A stretch of DNA of 64,000 bases from CAVRUD01 sp963849635 (GCA_963849635.1 CAWKIA010000024.1:62001-126000), one strand, 5' to 3'; numbered from the stretch's first letter, positions 30,294 to 39,854 are shown. Made by a program: numbers and translations. Notes: generated from the letters alone by a model not told the origin.

Positions 30294-31181
30294 CTAGGGA
30301 TGGAGGCCGGTGATAATCGTGTCCACGAACTGGGCGGCGATTGCTCCAGTGAGGTCAAGGGCAGGGTTGAAGATAGTGATGTCGATGCCCGCCAGCCGGC
30401 CGGACACGATGGCGGCGGCAAGGACGGTGGAGACTTCGGCCCATGACAGGCCGCCGGGGAGGCGGTAGTCGACGGCAGGCATGATGGTGTCATCGAGGAC
30501 ATCGGCGTCGAGGTGGACCCAGAAGCCTGCCAGGTCGGGTCGGGTGAGCTGGGTAAGGGCGGTGGATGTCGCCAAGGTGATTCCTTGGGCACGGACGGTG
30601 GCGAGATCGATGAGGGTGATGCCAGATTCCTCGATGCGCTGGCTGCCTTCCGCCTCCGCTTCTTCCGCGTCGCGGCGTCCGAAGGCGACGACGTCTTCGT
30701 CGTGGACCAGGGGGCGTTGGCCGTCCAGATCGGTGACAAGTGACGGGCCCCGTCCCGTGGCGAGGGCCAGGTCCATCGAGGCGGCCTCGCCGTTGGGTTC
30801 GGCTTCGGGTTGGTAGAAGTCGGCGTGGCCGTCGAGGAAGAGGAGCCCGTACCTGCCCCGTCGCTTCAGGGCCAGGAGTGGACCGAGCATGATCGAGCAA
30901 TCGCCGCCGAGGACGACCGGAATGTTCCCCGCGTCGATCACGTCCGCGGTGGCCGTGGCCAGCGCGAGGGCGTAGGCAGCGATGCCGCGCGGGTTGAGCA
31001 TCTGGGTCTCTGGATCGCGGCGGTCGTCGTAGGGAGGTGGTTCGATCCGGCCGGCACGGCGCGCTCCGAGTTTCTCGGCGAGGCCCGCCGCGAGCAGGGC
31101 GTCTGGTAGCCGCTCGACTCCCTTAGGGAAGAGGCCGAGGACGGACGGTGCTTCAATAATGGCAAAGGTGGGAGCGGGCAT
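30294..31181 (-). CDS. Arginase/agmatinase-family protein with Cys in the first metal motif
   Basis: Ureohydrolase-fold protein of 295 residues. Metal motifs: GGDCS at 92-96, DGHAD at 117-121 and HLDADVLDD at 223-231. In arginase and agmatinase the first motif is GGDHS, so one Mn ligand His is replaced by Cys95; the other ligands are intact. This substitution occurs in a branch often annotated only as arginase family. It may bind one metal or a different one. Starts at ATG 31181. Convergent with the MarR gene, 58 bp apart; close to the methyltransferase gene, 40 bp, same strand, so possibly cotranscribed with it. Confidence 0.85.
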   Translation of the reverse strand: MPAPTFAIIEAPSVLGLFPKGVERLPDALLAAGLAEKLGARRAGRIEPPPYDDRRDPETQMLNPRGIAAYALALATATADVIDAGNIPVVLGGDCSIMLGPLLALKRRGRYGLLFLDGHADFYQPEAEPNGEAASMDLALATGRGPSLVTDLDGQRPLVHDEDVVAFGRRDAEEAEAEGSQRIEESGITLIDLATVRAQGITLATSTALTQLTRPDLAGFWVHLDADVLDDTIMPAVDYRLPGGLSWAEVSTVLAAAIVSGRLAGIDITIFNPALDLTGAIAAQFVDTIITGLHP

Positions 31182-31220
31182 GGCGTTCGCCTCCTTCGTT
31201 TAGAACGCCGGGGCAGCAGG

Positions 31221-32408
31221 TTAGTCAGGGTTGGTACAAATCAGGCACCAGGGCTTGTCCTGGACGCGGGTCATGACGACGGTGGCGCGGTGGGGACCGG
31301 CGAGCTTGAAGCGGCGGCGGATCTCTTCGACGTCGCCGGGGAGGCCGCGGCGGCGGATGTCGACGGCTCCGATGCCGAGGGCGCGGAGACGGGCGGCAAT
31401 CTCCTTGGGGTGCCAGGGGAGGGAGTCTGCGACGTACAAGGTGCGGGCGAAGGGTGTGCGTAGATCGCGGTCGAGGGAGAGGAAGGCGATCCGGTCGTCG
31501 ATCTTCCAGGCGCCAAGATCTCGGGCAAGGTCTTCGACCAGACCGGCCCGGGTTACGGCGGGGTTTGGATCGAGCAGGTAGGCGCCAGGCGGTGAGACGG
31601 GCACGAGATCGCCCGGTACGGGAAGCAGTGTGTCGCCGGTGGGCATCACGGTGGCCCGCCGCGTTGTCTGGGCGAGGGACGGGGACCAGAGGACGGATTC
31701 CTTGAGTTCGCGTTCATCGGCGACGAACTCGATCTCCCAGCCATCTGGAATGTGGTCGGTATCTATTCCGGGCGCGGCCTTGATCGCGACGGCGGGGACA
31801 CGTTCGGCCAGGTCGAAGCACCAGGGCAGGGGCGGCTCGGTGAGGTTGGGGCCGAGGCGGCGGTCCGGCGTTCGGCGGGCCGGGTCGATGAAGACGGCGT
31901 CAATGCCAGTCAGGTCGAGCGCCTGCACGTCGGCCTCGCGGGCGTCGACGTTCATGGCAACGTCATAGATCCCAGCGTTGTGGGAGGCCATGCGCAGGTG
32001 CAGCGGGTCGCGATCGACTGCGAGGACTGGGGCATGAGCCGCCAGAGCGATCAGATCACCACCGATGCCGGTACAGAGATCGGCGATACGCGTTGAGTTG
32101 GTAAATCTGGCAGCGCGGTGGCGAGAGAGCGATTCGGCGGTGGCCTGTTCGAGACCCGGACGGGTGAAGAGCATTTCAGCGGCGCGTTCGAACTTGATCG
32201 CCGCGCGAATACGAAGGTCGTGGAGGGTGAAGGCGGCGGCGACGAGGTCTGGGGGGTAGTCACGGCGAAGCGCTGTGCCGAGGCGGAGGATTGCGTCGGT
32301 GGGGATCGGGTCTGGGCCGATGCGGGCGAGGAGGGCCTGGCCGGTGGGGGAGAGAAGGGCGTCAAGGTGGACGAAGGTTGCGACCGCGGGATCATCGCCG
32401 ATTGACAT
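31221..32408 (-). CDS. Class I SAM-dependent methyltransferase, THUMP-like domain family
   Basis: Probable RNA-modifying methyltransferase of 395 residues. The SAM-binding strand is IADLCTGIGGDLIALA, followed by AVDRDPLHLRMASHNA and the catalytic-loop-like VFIDPARRTP. The C-terminal third carries a THUMP-like region (FKLAGPHRATVVMTRVQDKPWCLICTNPD). The frame extends to 32492, but ATG 32408 avoids a long overlap with the VapC gene and starts near the first conserved residues. Gap of 22 bp from VapC. Substrate unknown. Confidence 0.8.
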   Translation of the reverse strand: MSIGDDPAVATFVHLDALLSPTGQALLARIGPDPIPTDAILRLGTALRRDYPPDLVAAAFTLHDLRIRAAIKFERAAEMLFTRPGLEQATAESLSRHRAARFTNSTRIADLCTGIGGDLIALAAHAPVLAVDRDPLHLRMASHNAGIYDVAMNVDAREADVQALDLTGIDAVFIDPARRTPDRRLGPNLTEPPLPWCFDLAERVPAVAIKAAPGIDTDHIPDGWEIEFVADERELKESVLWSPSLAQTTRRATVMPTGDTLLPVPGDLVPVSPPGAYLLDPNPAVTRAGLVEDLARDLGAWKIDDRIAFLSLDRDLRTPFARTLYVADSLPWHPKEIAARLRALGIGAVDIRRRGLPGDVEEIRRRFKLAGPHRATVVMTRVQDKPWCLICTNPD

Positions 32409-32430
32409 TGTTGCGCGATCCGCCCCTTCG

Positions 32431-32844
32431 TTAACTGGGCCATTCGGGACGGTCCACTCGAAGACCTTCAATTCGCCCGAAATCGCGGACATTCTCGGTG
32501 ATGATCCAGCGATCGTGCGCCATCGCTGTGGCTGCGATCAACACGTCGTTGGCGCCGATTGGCTGGCCAGTGCGTCGCAACCTGTCAATTAGGCTCGCAT
32601 GCAACCGAGCAGCGGAAAGGTCGAATGGAAGAACAGGGGCCGCCTTGATCACGGTCTCGATGAACGCTCGCCGGAGGTCCGTGCGCTGGCCTGACTGAGC
32701 GCGGTACAGACCGGCAAGGAGTTCGGACACGGTGACACTTGCGATCGCGACAGACCGGGAAAGGAGGAATTCTACGCTCTGGTCAATCGTGTATCCGCGG
32801 CGCTCCATCGCGATCACGACGCTCGTGTCGACTAATCCGGCCAT
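32431..32844 (-). CDS. vapC: PIN-domain VapC-type toxin
   Basis: 137-residue PIN endoribonuclease. The acidic residues expected in the active site are present: Asp6 in GLVDTSVVIA, Glu in TVSELLAG, Asp in GANDVLIAATAM and the TENVRDF segment near the end. It overlaps the upstream antitoxin gene by 13 bp, the usual coupled arrangement. Intact. The RNA target cannot be inferred. Confidence 0.88.
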   Translation of the reverse strand: MAGLVDTSVVIAMERRGYTIDQSVEFLLSRSVAIASVTVSELLAGLYRAQSGQRTDLRRAFIETVIKAAPVLPFDLSAARLHASLIDRLRRTGQPIGANDVLIAATAMAHDRWIITENVRDFGRIEGLRVDRPEWPS

Positions 32845-33146
32845 TCGGGGTAATCCGCCCAGTCGATCTTCGGTAGTTCAGCGAGGACGGCTTCGAGATC
32901 GTCGGCGAATTGGTCGTCCGGGCGCGGACCATGCCGCAAGAAATCCAGGAAATCTCCGAACGTCACGACCTTTTCCGCGGGTGGCGGGTCAATGCGCGCG
33001 ATCACCTCACCGTTGCGACGGACCTCGAAGTGCTCGCCCTTGTATTTGACGCGGTTGAGAATGTCCGAGAGGTTTTTTGCGAGCTCGGTGGCGGTAACGA
33101 TGGTTGGAGTGGATTCTGTGATTTGAGCTGGCTTGGTCGTGGCCAT
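32832..33146 (-). CDS. vapB: Phd/YefM-type antitoxin
   Basis: 104 residues with a Phd/YefM-like DNA-binding N-terminus (VTATELAKNLSDILNRVKYKG, then HFEVRRNGEVIARIDP) and an acidic C-terminal tail (FADDLEAVLAELPKIDWADYPEWPD) that would neutralise the toxin. Starts at ATG 33146. An inverted repeat 29 bp upstream is a likely autoregulatory operator. Confidence 0.82.
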   Translation of the reverse strand: MATTKPAQITESTPTIVTATELAKNLSDILNRVKYKGEHFEVRRNGEVIARIDPPPAEKVVTFGDFLDFLRHGPRPDDQFADDLEAVLAELPKIDWADYPEWPD

Positions 33147-33174
33147 CTGGCGTCCTCCAAAGGTAATGCATCAG

Positions 33175-33189
33175 GATTATACGATAATC
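33175..33189. promoter_or_regulatory. Probable operator of the toxin-antitoxin pair
   Basis: Perfect palindrome gattat-acg-ataatc in an AT-rich stretch just upstream of the antitoxin start. Such palindromes are typical Phd/VapB autoregulation sites. Confidence 0.5.
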
Positions 33190-33216
33190 TGATTCTCTGT
33201 TAATCATCAGATGAGC

Positions 33217-33248
33217 GAGAGGCGGTCCGCAATTGCGGTCCGCCTCTC
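33217..33248 (-). terminator. Hairpin after the sugar dehydrogenase gene
   Basis: Near-perfect inverted repeat of about 16 bp per arm with one internal mismatch, centred on caattg, 31 nt beyond the dehydrogenase stop on the minus strand. Confidence 0.5.
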
Positions 33249-33278
33249 TTTAGACGCGTCAGTTGGAAGATTGCCCGA

Positions 33279-34514
33279 TCAGGCCTCGTAAGAGATGCGG
33301 TAAAGGAGGCCGGCAGTATCGTCGGAGACGATCAAGGAGCCATCTGGGGCGACGAGGATGCCAGCGGGGCGGCCCCAGCGGTCGCCGGACTCGTCTTGCC
33401 AGCCGGTGGCGAAGTCGGAGGCGCCGGATGGATCGTCGCCGTCGAAGGCGATACGCAGGAGCTTGGGTTCGGCCGGTTCGGTGCGATTCCAGGAGCCGTG
33501 CTGGACGACAAAGAGGCCGGCGAACTCGGATGGGAACGGGTCATCCACGGCGAAGGCGAGGCCGAGCGGGGCGGAGTGGGCCTGGATGCCGACGGTAGGT
33601 GGGGTTATGCCGGAGCAGTCGGCGCCCGAATCCTGCGGAGTGGCATCCGGCGGCTGGCAGGTGGGCCAACCGTAGTTCGCGCCCTCCTGGACGACGGTGA
33701 CGAGGTCAGGAGGGATCTCGTCACCCTGGTTGTCCCGCTCGTTCACGGTCGCCCAGAGGCGTTCGGTGCCGGGTTGGAAGGCGAGGCCGACCGGGTTGCG
33801 AAGGCCCCAGGCGAAGCGGTTTGCATCTGCGCCCGTCGGGGTGTAGCGCATAACGGCGGCACGGCGGTCGTCGTCCTCCGCGCAGATGTTGCAGGAGGAG
33901 CCGATCGCGACGTACATGAGATCGTCTGGGCCGAAGGCGATCGTACGCGTGCTGTGGCCGCCGACGGGGAGGTCGGGAACGACCACCTCGATCTCGCCGG
34001 GCGTCCCGGCCGGGTCGTACGAGGCGCGGCTGATCTGGTTGGTCTCGCCGACGTAGAGGTAGGTCGTGCCGCCATCGTCGAGAAGGGCGACGTTGGACGG
34101 GGCGTTGAGGCCGGAGAGGAGCGGCTCCGGCGGGGTGGGCGCCGGCGCGATTGCGCCTTCGGAGGCGGGGTAGCGGTAGACGTTCCCGGCGCTGGCGTCG
34201 GCGACAAGGAGGTTACCGTCCGCGTCGACGGCCATGAAGCGGGGAGAATCCAGCCCGGCGGCGAGGACAGCAATTACGAACCCTTCCGGCAGGTTGACGG
34301 TCTGGGCGGCCACGTCGAAGCCATCGGGGACCTGGAGTTCGGTCGGGACGAGGTCGGGGTTGGCGGTGCGGGCATCGTCGACGATGAGCGGAGGGGAGGT
34401 CGAACCGTCCTGAGCGCGGGTGTGAAAGGGGGTCATAAGGGCGGGCGTGGAGACGGCCGCGGCGACCGCTGGGGTTGCCAGGAGCAGGTGGCGGCGGGTC
34501 AACTCGATCGGCAT
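33279..34514 (-). CDS. PQQ-dependent sugar dehydrogenase (sorbosone/soluble glucose dehydrogenase type)
   Basis: Exported quinoprotein-type six-bladed propeller of 411 residues. A Tat-like leader (TRRHLLLATPAVAAAV) begins at ATG 34514, preceded by aaggaga. Conserved blades include LPEGFVIAVLAAGLDSPRFMAVDADGNLLVAD, GLNAPSNVALLDDG and the characteristic NRFAWGLRNPVGLAFQPGTERLWATVNERDN, EGANYGWPTCQPP and VVQHGSWNR. The catalytic His appears to lie in GGHSTRTIAFGPDDLMYVAIGSS. Intact. Substrate and electron acceptor are unknown. Confidence 0.87.
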   Translation of the reverse strand: MPIELTRRHLLLATPAVAAAVSTPALMTPFHTRAQDGSTSPPLIVDDARTANPDLVPTELQVPDGFDVAAQTVNLPEGFVIAVLAAGLDSPRFMAVDADGNLLVADASAGNVYRYPASEGAIAPAPTPPEPLLSGLNAPSNVALLDDGGTTYLYVGETNQISRASYDPAGTPGEIEVVVPDLPVGGHSTRTIAFGPDDLMYVAIGSSCNICAEDDDRRAAVMRYTPTGADANRFAWGLRNPVGLAFQPGTERLWATVNERDNQGDEIPPDLVTVVQEGANYGWPTCQPPDATPQDSGADCSGITPPTVGIQAHSAPLGLAFAVDDPFPSEFAGLFVVQHGSWNRTEPAEPKLLRIAFDGDDPSGASDFATGWQDESGDRWGRPAGILVAPDGSLIVSDDTAGLLYRISYEA

Positions 34515-34589
34515 GGGGCATCTCTCCTTGGGATGGACGTAACCGGGATACGGCACTGACGCGATCAAGAAGTGTGCCAGGCGAATCTT

Positions 34590-34936
34590 GCTCCCTAACT
34601 CCCCGGCCCCCTTCCCTCTGCCGCAGCGCGGGCCGGACGCCGACTCGCCACCTCGTCATCCTGAGCTTGCGAAGGATCTTGGCCGCCGCGCGGCCTTTGC
34701 AACCGACCCTGACGACGCGCGTTCGGCGCGACATCCGGCGTCAGCGTACGAGCACGAAGGCGCTCACGCGCCAAGATCCTTCGCAAGCTCAGTAGTCCGA
34801 CCAGGGGAAAATGTCGGGTTTAGGGGGCGGGTCGGGTCCAGGAGCGGATTTGCGGGCACCAAGCTGACCCGATTCGCACGGCCGCAAACGCCAGCCGGAC
34901 ATGACATATACGCTGGTCAGACTACTCAGGATGACG
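34590..34936. repeat. Nested inverted-repeat region
   Basis: Between 34515 and 35061 there is no gene. A perfect 22-bp inverted repeat lies at 34661-34682 and 34771-34792; an outer 12-bp inverted repeat lies at 34654-34665 and 34925-34936; and a copy of the ccctaac-type repeat at 34590-34626 is shared with 27069. The core cctgagcttgcgaaggatct resembles repeats widely dispersed in environmental bacterial genomes (recollection, not searched). Confidence 0.6.
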
Positions 34937-35061
34937 TCCGGGGGGGCTGGCGTGGCGGAGTCATGGGCCAGCAGGGCTGTGGGTCGTTGGGCAAGGGGAC
35001 CACTGGGGTGATAAGAAAGTGAGGTGATGGGACGGCAGAGTAGCTGAGTGAAATCAGGTGA

Positions 35062-35838
35062 TCAGGCTGTGCGGGAGTCCCGCCACTGGATGAGTTCCTT
35101 GAGGTGGCCGGTGTCGTAGGTGGGGCCGCCGGTGTTGACGATGAGGTGGGTGATGCCGTTGGCGACGTAGTCGTCGGCGCGTTCGACCTGGGCCGGGCTG
35201 AGCAGGATGGAGCGCTCGATTTCGGCGGGGTTGCGGCCGACGCGGGCGCACCAGTCGTCCAGGACGGTAGAGAGGCGGCCGGCCTCCTCTGGGTCGCCGA
35301 AGCTGTTCCACATGTCGGCGTGCTGGGCGACGATGCGGAGGGTTACCCGCTCGCCGCCGCCGCCGATCAGGATGGGGATGTGGCCGTTGACCGGCCCGGG
35401 GTTGAGCTTTGCCAGGCGCTCCTTGATGACAGGCAGGGCGGTGTCGAGGTCGCGGAGGCGGTCCGGGGCGGTCTTGAAGTCGTAGCCGTACTCGTCGTAG
35501 TCGCGTTGGAACCAGCCGCTGCCGATACCGAGGATAGCGCGGCCACCGGAGATGTGGTCGATGGTGCGGGCCATGTCGGCGAGCAGGTTGGGGTTGCGGT
35601 AGGAGTTGCAGGTAACGAGCATGCCGAACTGGACGCGCGCGGTGACCTCGGCCATCGCGGCTAGGAGGGACCAACCTTCATAGTGGAGGCCGTCCGGTTC
35701 CCCGGAGAGAGGGAAGAAGTGGTCCCAGGTGAACAGGGTATCGACGCCGATCTCCTCGGCGGCGACCCAGGCGGCGCGCATCTGCGCATAGGTGGCATGT
35801 TGAGGCTGAACTTGGAGTCCGACACGTACTGCTGACAT
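35062..35838 (-). CDS. LLM-class (F420-dependent) flavin oxidoreductase
   Basis: Luciferase-like monooxygenase-fold enzyme of 258 residues. Characteristic elements are GVDTLFTWDHFFPL, VQFGMLVTCNSYRNPNLLADMARTIDHISGGRAILGIGSGWFQRDYDEYG, where the GIGxGW motif binds the cofactor phosphate, and HIPILIGGGGERVTLRIVAQHADMWN. The domain order fits the F420-dependent branch rather than FMN monooxygenases. Starts at ATG 35838, preceded by aaagggga. Intact. Substrate unknown. Confidence 0.88.
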   Translation of the reverse strand: MSAVRVGLQVQPQHATYAQMRAAWVAAEEIGVDTLFTWDHFFPLSGEPDGLHYEGWSLLAAMAEVTARVQFGMLVTCNSYRNPNLLADMARTIDHISGGRAILGIGSGWFQRDYDEYGYDFKTAPDRLRDLDTALPVIKERLAKLNPGPVNGHIPILIGGGGERVTLRIVAQHADMWNSFGDPEEAGRLSTVLDDWCARVGRNPAEIERSILLSPAQVERADDYVANGITHLIVNTGGPTYDTGHLKELIQWRDSRTA

Positions 35839-36043
35839 CGATGCTTTCCCCTTTCGAGCGTCCGATCGGGCGCGGGCACACGGAATGACGTGTCCATTCG
35901 GCTTGAGCCGGGACATACGCGGAGGTTAGGTTGTCTGGCTCCTAGCCTCCTGCCAGTAAGTATTGGTGCTCGATCTGCTCGGAGAACCTCCCTCTTCGGG
36001 GAGTAGACGGGGCAATTCGTGGCCCTGATGGCGAAGAAGCTGG

Positions 36044-38905
36044 CTAACCGAGGCCGTTGCGGACGGCAAAAGCGGCGGCGGCGGCGCGCGAGTTGACGTC
36101 GAGCTTGGTCAGGATGTTGGTGACGTGGTTGCCGGCGGTCTTTGGGCTGATGATGAGGCTTTCGGCGATCTCCCGGTCGGATTTTCCGGCCGCGAGTAGG
36201 GTCAGCACCTCCCGCTCGCGCGGCGTCAGATTCGGGATCGGCTCGGTGGGGCCGCTCGTTGGGCGCGATGCGGCTGGTACGGGCGCCACTGATTTGGGCG
36301 TTGGCGTCGTGAAGCCGAGGATGGTGGCGTCCGCGAGGGCACCGGAGACGGCGTCCTCGTCGCTCAGGGCCCGGCCGGCCGCGATGGCCGCCGCGTAGCC
36401 ATCCTTGCCCAGAGCGCGGATCAGCCCGGCGACGGACTCGGCGTGGCGGTCGCGGGCATCTTGCAGGATGGGTGCGGCAAGGTCATCGCGGATGCGCTCA
36501 GCGTAGCCGGCGTGGCGGGCGGCGTGCTCCGGTTGGTGCTCGTACTGGATGTGGATCAGGTACTCCAGGGCTTCGGCGATGGCGAGGCGATTCCTGGTAT
36601 CGCGGAAGATCGTCATGGCGCGGGTGAAGCGCTCCATCGCCAGGCGGCGGTCGCCGCGGTTCCAGGCGACGGTGGCCAGGTTGAAATGGGCGATCCCTTC
36701 GTTCTCGGTGAAGCCGATCTCCTGGGAGATGGTCAGAGCCTCTTCCCACATGGTCTCTTTGCGGATGGGGTCGTCCTCAGAGTCGGCCAGGTTGATGAGC
36801 GAGCTGGCGATGCCCCATTGGTCGCCGAGCGACTGGCGAAGGGCGAGACTCTCGGCCCGGAGGGTCGTAGCCTTGGCCCGATCTCCGCGGCGGTTTTCGA
36901 CGACGCCGTAGTTGTCGAGCAGGACGGCGATCCTGTAGAGGTCGCCATGGGGGCGGAGCAAAGCCAGGGTGCGCTCGTAGTGGTCGGCGGCGACGTCGTC
37001 CTGGGCGCGGCGGGCGGCGACATTGCCGAGATTGCCGAGACAAATCGCCTGGACCCAGGTGTCGTCGACGCTTTCGGCGTGGGCGAGGGCGGTCCTGTAG
37101 AGCTCTTCCGCCCGGGCGTAATCGCCGGTGTCACTGGCGATGTTGGCAAGGTCGATCAGGGAGAGGGCGGCGTTGTGTTGGTCGCCTTCGGCCTCGAAAA
37201 GTGCAAACGCGGCTTCGTCGTGCTTGATCGCTTCGGCGTAGTCCTGCTGGCTCTCGGCGAGGACACCGGCCGCCTTGAGCGCTTTGGCTCGCATTAGGGG
37301 CGGTGCGTCAGCGCCCGCGTCAAGGGCGCGTTTGAGCCAGGAGCGGCCTTCGGCGACGAAGCCACGCACGTTCCAGAAGCGCCAGAGGGAGCCGGTCAGG
37401 GCCAATGCTGTCGCGGAGTCGTCGGAGGAGAGCGTCCAGCCAAGGGCGGCGCGGACGTTGTCGTGCTCGGCGGCGATCCGGTTGAGCCAGGTGTCCTGGT
37501 TGCCCCGGGTCAACTCCGGCTCGGCCGTTTCCAGGAAGGAACGGGCCCAGGCGGCGTGGGCGTTGCGAACGAGGGAGGATTCCTCGGCGGCCTCCAGGCG
37601 CTCCAGACCGTAAGCGCGGATGGTCTCGAGCATGCCGAAGCGGGCTTCGCCGGGGGTGGATTCGGCGAGCGAGCGGACGAGGCTCTCATCGATCAGGGTC
37701 GAGAGGACATCGAAGACATCGAACGGATCGAGGAGGGGCGTCTCCCCGGCCTCCTCACGCTTGGCCGCGACCCGCTCGACGACCTGCTCGATCGCCTCCA
37801 ACGAGGCGCCGCCGGCGAAGACGGAGAGGAGACGGAAGAGGAACTCGTCCTTGGGCGAGAGGAGGTCGTAGGACCAGGCGACCGCGGCCCGGATCGTTTG
37901 CTGGCGGGCGGGAGCGTCCCGCGGGCCGCCTGTGAGGAGGCGGAGGCGGTCGGTCAACTGGGCGAGCAGGGCGGCCGGGGAGAGGACGCGGGTGCGGGCG
38001 GCGGCTAGCTCGATCGCGAGGGGGAGGCCGTCGAGGCGGCGGACCAACTCGGCGATGGCTGGCGCATTGGCGGCGGTGAGGGCGAAGGATGGGTTGACGG
38101 CCTGAGCGCGGGCGACGAAGAGGTTGACCGCGGGTGATGCTTCCAGGGCGGCGAGTTCGATCTGGCCGCCGGATTCGTCGGTGGCGGGCAGATCGAGGGG
38201 GGCAAGTGGGAACTCGCGCTCGTTGCGGAGGCGAACCGGGCGGCGGCTGGTGCCGAGGATGCGCAACCCCGGCGCGGCGGCCAGGAGGGTGGCGATGGCG
38301 GCGCCAGACTCGATCACCTGCTCCAGATTGTCGAGGATGAGGAGCATCCTGCGCGAGGCGAGGAAGGTGCGCAGGGCACCGGCCACGCCTTCGTCGCCGA
38401 CGCCGTCGCGGATCTCGAGGGCGCGGGCGATGGTCGGCAGGACGTAGGAGGCGTCGTCGAGGGCGGAGAGGTCGACGAAGACGACGCCGTCCGGGAAGAG
38501 CGGCTCGGAATCTTCGGTTTCAGAGAGGTCGGCGGCGATCTGGAGAGAGAGCCGGGTCTTGCCGACGCCGCCGGGGCCGATGAGCGTCAGCAGGCTGACG
38601 TTGGGATCGCGGAGCAGCGCCAGGATGGCGGCGCGCTCCTCGGAGCGGCCGAAGAGGGCGGAGCGGCTCTGGGCGTTCAGCCCGGGATGGCCTGGGAGGT
38701 CTGGCTGATTGAGATGGAGGAGAGTGTTGGCGCCCTGAGGACGCGGATGGATCTGGGTTGGCTTGGGCAAGGGAGAGGACACGTTGGGCGGGCTCCGCTG
38801 GGATATCGCGTTCCGAATGACGGCATTGCTCTCATTTAATCGCAAGCCAGTGTAGGCGAGAACGGGGGCGAACCCCACCGGCACGTGGAGGGTGCGCCAA
38901 AGCAC
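36044..38905 (-). CDS. STAND-type LuxR-family regulator (NB-ARC, TPR, HTH)
   Basis: 953 residues, intact. The NTPase has Walker A GPGGVGKT at 110-117 and Walker B MLLILDNLEQ, with GTSRRPVRLRNEREF as sensor segment, all typical of NB-ARC-type STAND proteins. A winged-helix adaptor (AVAWSYDLLSPKDEFLFRLLSVF) and many TPR-like helices follow. The C-terminus is a LuxR/GerE helix-turn-helix (LTPREREVLTLLAAGKSDREIAESLIISPKTAGNHV). Start codon uncertain because the first 75 residues are unstructured. First of six STAND proteins in the right half of the window. Ligand and target genes unknown. Confidence 0.88.
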   Translation of the reverse strand: MLWRTLHVPVGFAPVLAYTGLRLNESNAVIRNAISQRSPPNVSSPLPKPTQIHPRPQGANTLLHLNQPDLPGHPGLNAQSRSALFGRSEERAAILALLRDPNVSLLTLIGPGGVGKTRLSLQIAADLSETEDSEPLFPDGVVFVDLSALDDASYVLPTIARALEIRDGVGDEGVAGALRTFLASRRMLLILDNLEQVIESGAAIATLLAAAPGLRILGTSRRPVRLRNEREFPLAPLDLPATDESGGQIELAALEASPAVNLFVARAQAVNPSFALTAANAPAIAELVRRLDGLPLAIELAAARTRVLSPAALLAQLTDRLRLLTGGPRDAPARQQTIRAAVAWSYDLLSPKDEFLFRLLSVFAGGASLEAIEQVVERVAAKREEAGETPLLDPFDVFDVLSTLIDESLVRSLAESTPGEARFGMLETIRAYGLERLEAAEESSLVRNAHAAWARSFLETAEPELTRGNQDTWLNRIAAEHDNVRAALGWTLSSDDSATALALTGSLWRFWNVRGFVAEGRSWLKRALDAGADAPPLMRAKALKAAGVLAESQQDYAEAIKHDEAAFALFEAEGDQHNAALSLIDLANIASDTGDYARAEELYRTALAHAESVDDTWVQAICLGNLGNVAARRAQDDVAADHYERTLALLRPHGDLYRIAVLLDNYGVVENRRGDRAKATTLRAESLALRQSLGDQWGIASSLINLADSEDDPIRKETMWEEALTISQEIGFTENEGIAHFNLATVAWNRGDRRLAMERFTRAMTIFRDTRNRLAIAEALEYLIHIQYEHQPEHAARHAGYAERIRDDLAAPILQDARDRHAESVAGLIRALGKDGYAAAIAAGRALSDEDAVSGALADATILGFTTPTPKSVAPVPAASRPTSGPTEPIPNLTPREREVLTLLAAGKSDREIAESLIISPKTAGNHVTNILTKLDVNSRAAAAAFAVRNGLG

Positions 38906-39151
38906 GGCGCTACTCTCCTGTTAGGCAACGTCGCAGGAGGGTGAACGGTTCCCCATATTCAGGGTAGCGTTGTGGCTGGGCGCGAGCAAGGCAGGCGGGC
39001 GCCGGGACGCGGCGGTCGGGCACAAATCCGTAGAAAGTACGCATCACGCTACTTGTGGTGGATTGGGCGAGCCGGTAGCCTCAAATCAGTGGTTTCCAAT
39101 GGTTGTGGGGTCGCCGGTCACGAGGTGTGGCGGGCGGCGTATGGGAGAGGT

Positions 39152-39817
39152 ATGCCGATGAACCGGATCATTCGTCGTCCCGTTGTCGCGTTGTTAGGCG
39201 TAGCGGTGCTGGCTGCGGCGCTCGTTCAAGTGGGGGTGTTCGCCGAGGAGAACCGGGACGTGCGGTACTCGCACTTTGGTGCGACCCCGATGCCTGATTG
39301 TCTGGTCCTTCCGTCAGAGGATGCGGCCACAGAGGATGAGGCTACACCTGTCGGTCCGATGGCAACTCCGGCGAGTTTGTCGCACGACGACTTCCGGATC
39401 GAGGCGGTCGCGGCAAACAACGATCCGGCGGAGAATGGCCTCCCTCACCAGTTGCGCCTTTACTCCGTTCGCCTGCCCATAGACACGCCGCTGCCAGATG
39501 ATCTCGGGCAGGCGGAGTGCAAGATCGGGTACAGCCTCATCTATGTGGCCGCCGGAGAGGTTGAGTTCACCCACCATCTCGATCCGGACGGCGCCACCGG
39601 CCTTGATGTTGCCGGAGCGGTCTCGTACATCGCCAGTCCAGCGACCGAAACCGTCATGCTGGACGCAGGTGCACCACCTGTGGTCCTGCGCGCCGGTGAT
39701 TCGATCTTCCTCGAGCAGGCCATCATCGCCTTCCGGCCAGTTGGTACGACCGAAGCGCTGCTTATCGTCTCGGCGGTGACCCCGGAGTGGTTGCCGTGCC
39801 ATGGTGGCGGTTGCTAA
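39152..39817 (+). CDS. Secreted cupin-like protein
   Basis: 221 residues from ATG 39152 (gggagagg just upstream), with a signal peptide (VVALLGVAVLAAALVQVGVFA). A Thr/Pro/Glu-rich stretch precedes a small beta-rich domain containing IGYSLIYVAAGEVEFTHHLD and VVLRAGDSIFLEQAIIAFRPVG, the spacing of a degenerate cupin barrel. It ends in CHGGGC, a possible metal-binding or disulfide tail. Similar exported cupin-like proteins occur near another LuxR gene at 57-58.4 kb. Function unknown. Confidence 0.7.
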   Translation: MPMNRIIRRPVVALLGVAVLAAALVQVGVFAEENRDVRYSHFGATPMPDCLVLPSEDAATEDEATPVGPMATPASLSHDDFRIEAVAANNDPAENGLPHQLRLYSVRLPIDTPLPDDLGQAECKIGYSLIYVAAGEVEFTHHLDPDGATGLDVAGAVSYIASPATETVMLDAGAPPVVLRAGDSIFLEQAIIAFRPVGTTEALLIVSAVTPEWLPCHGGGC

Positions 39818-39854
39818 GAGTGGAGTTGCGGGTGAATTGCCCGCGGTAGGGACA

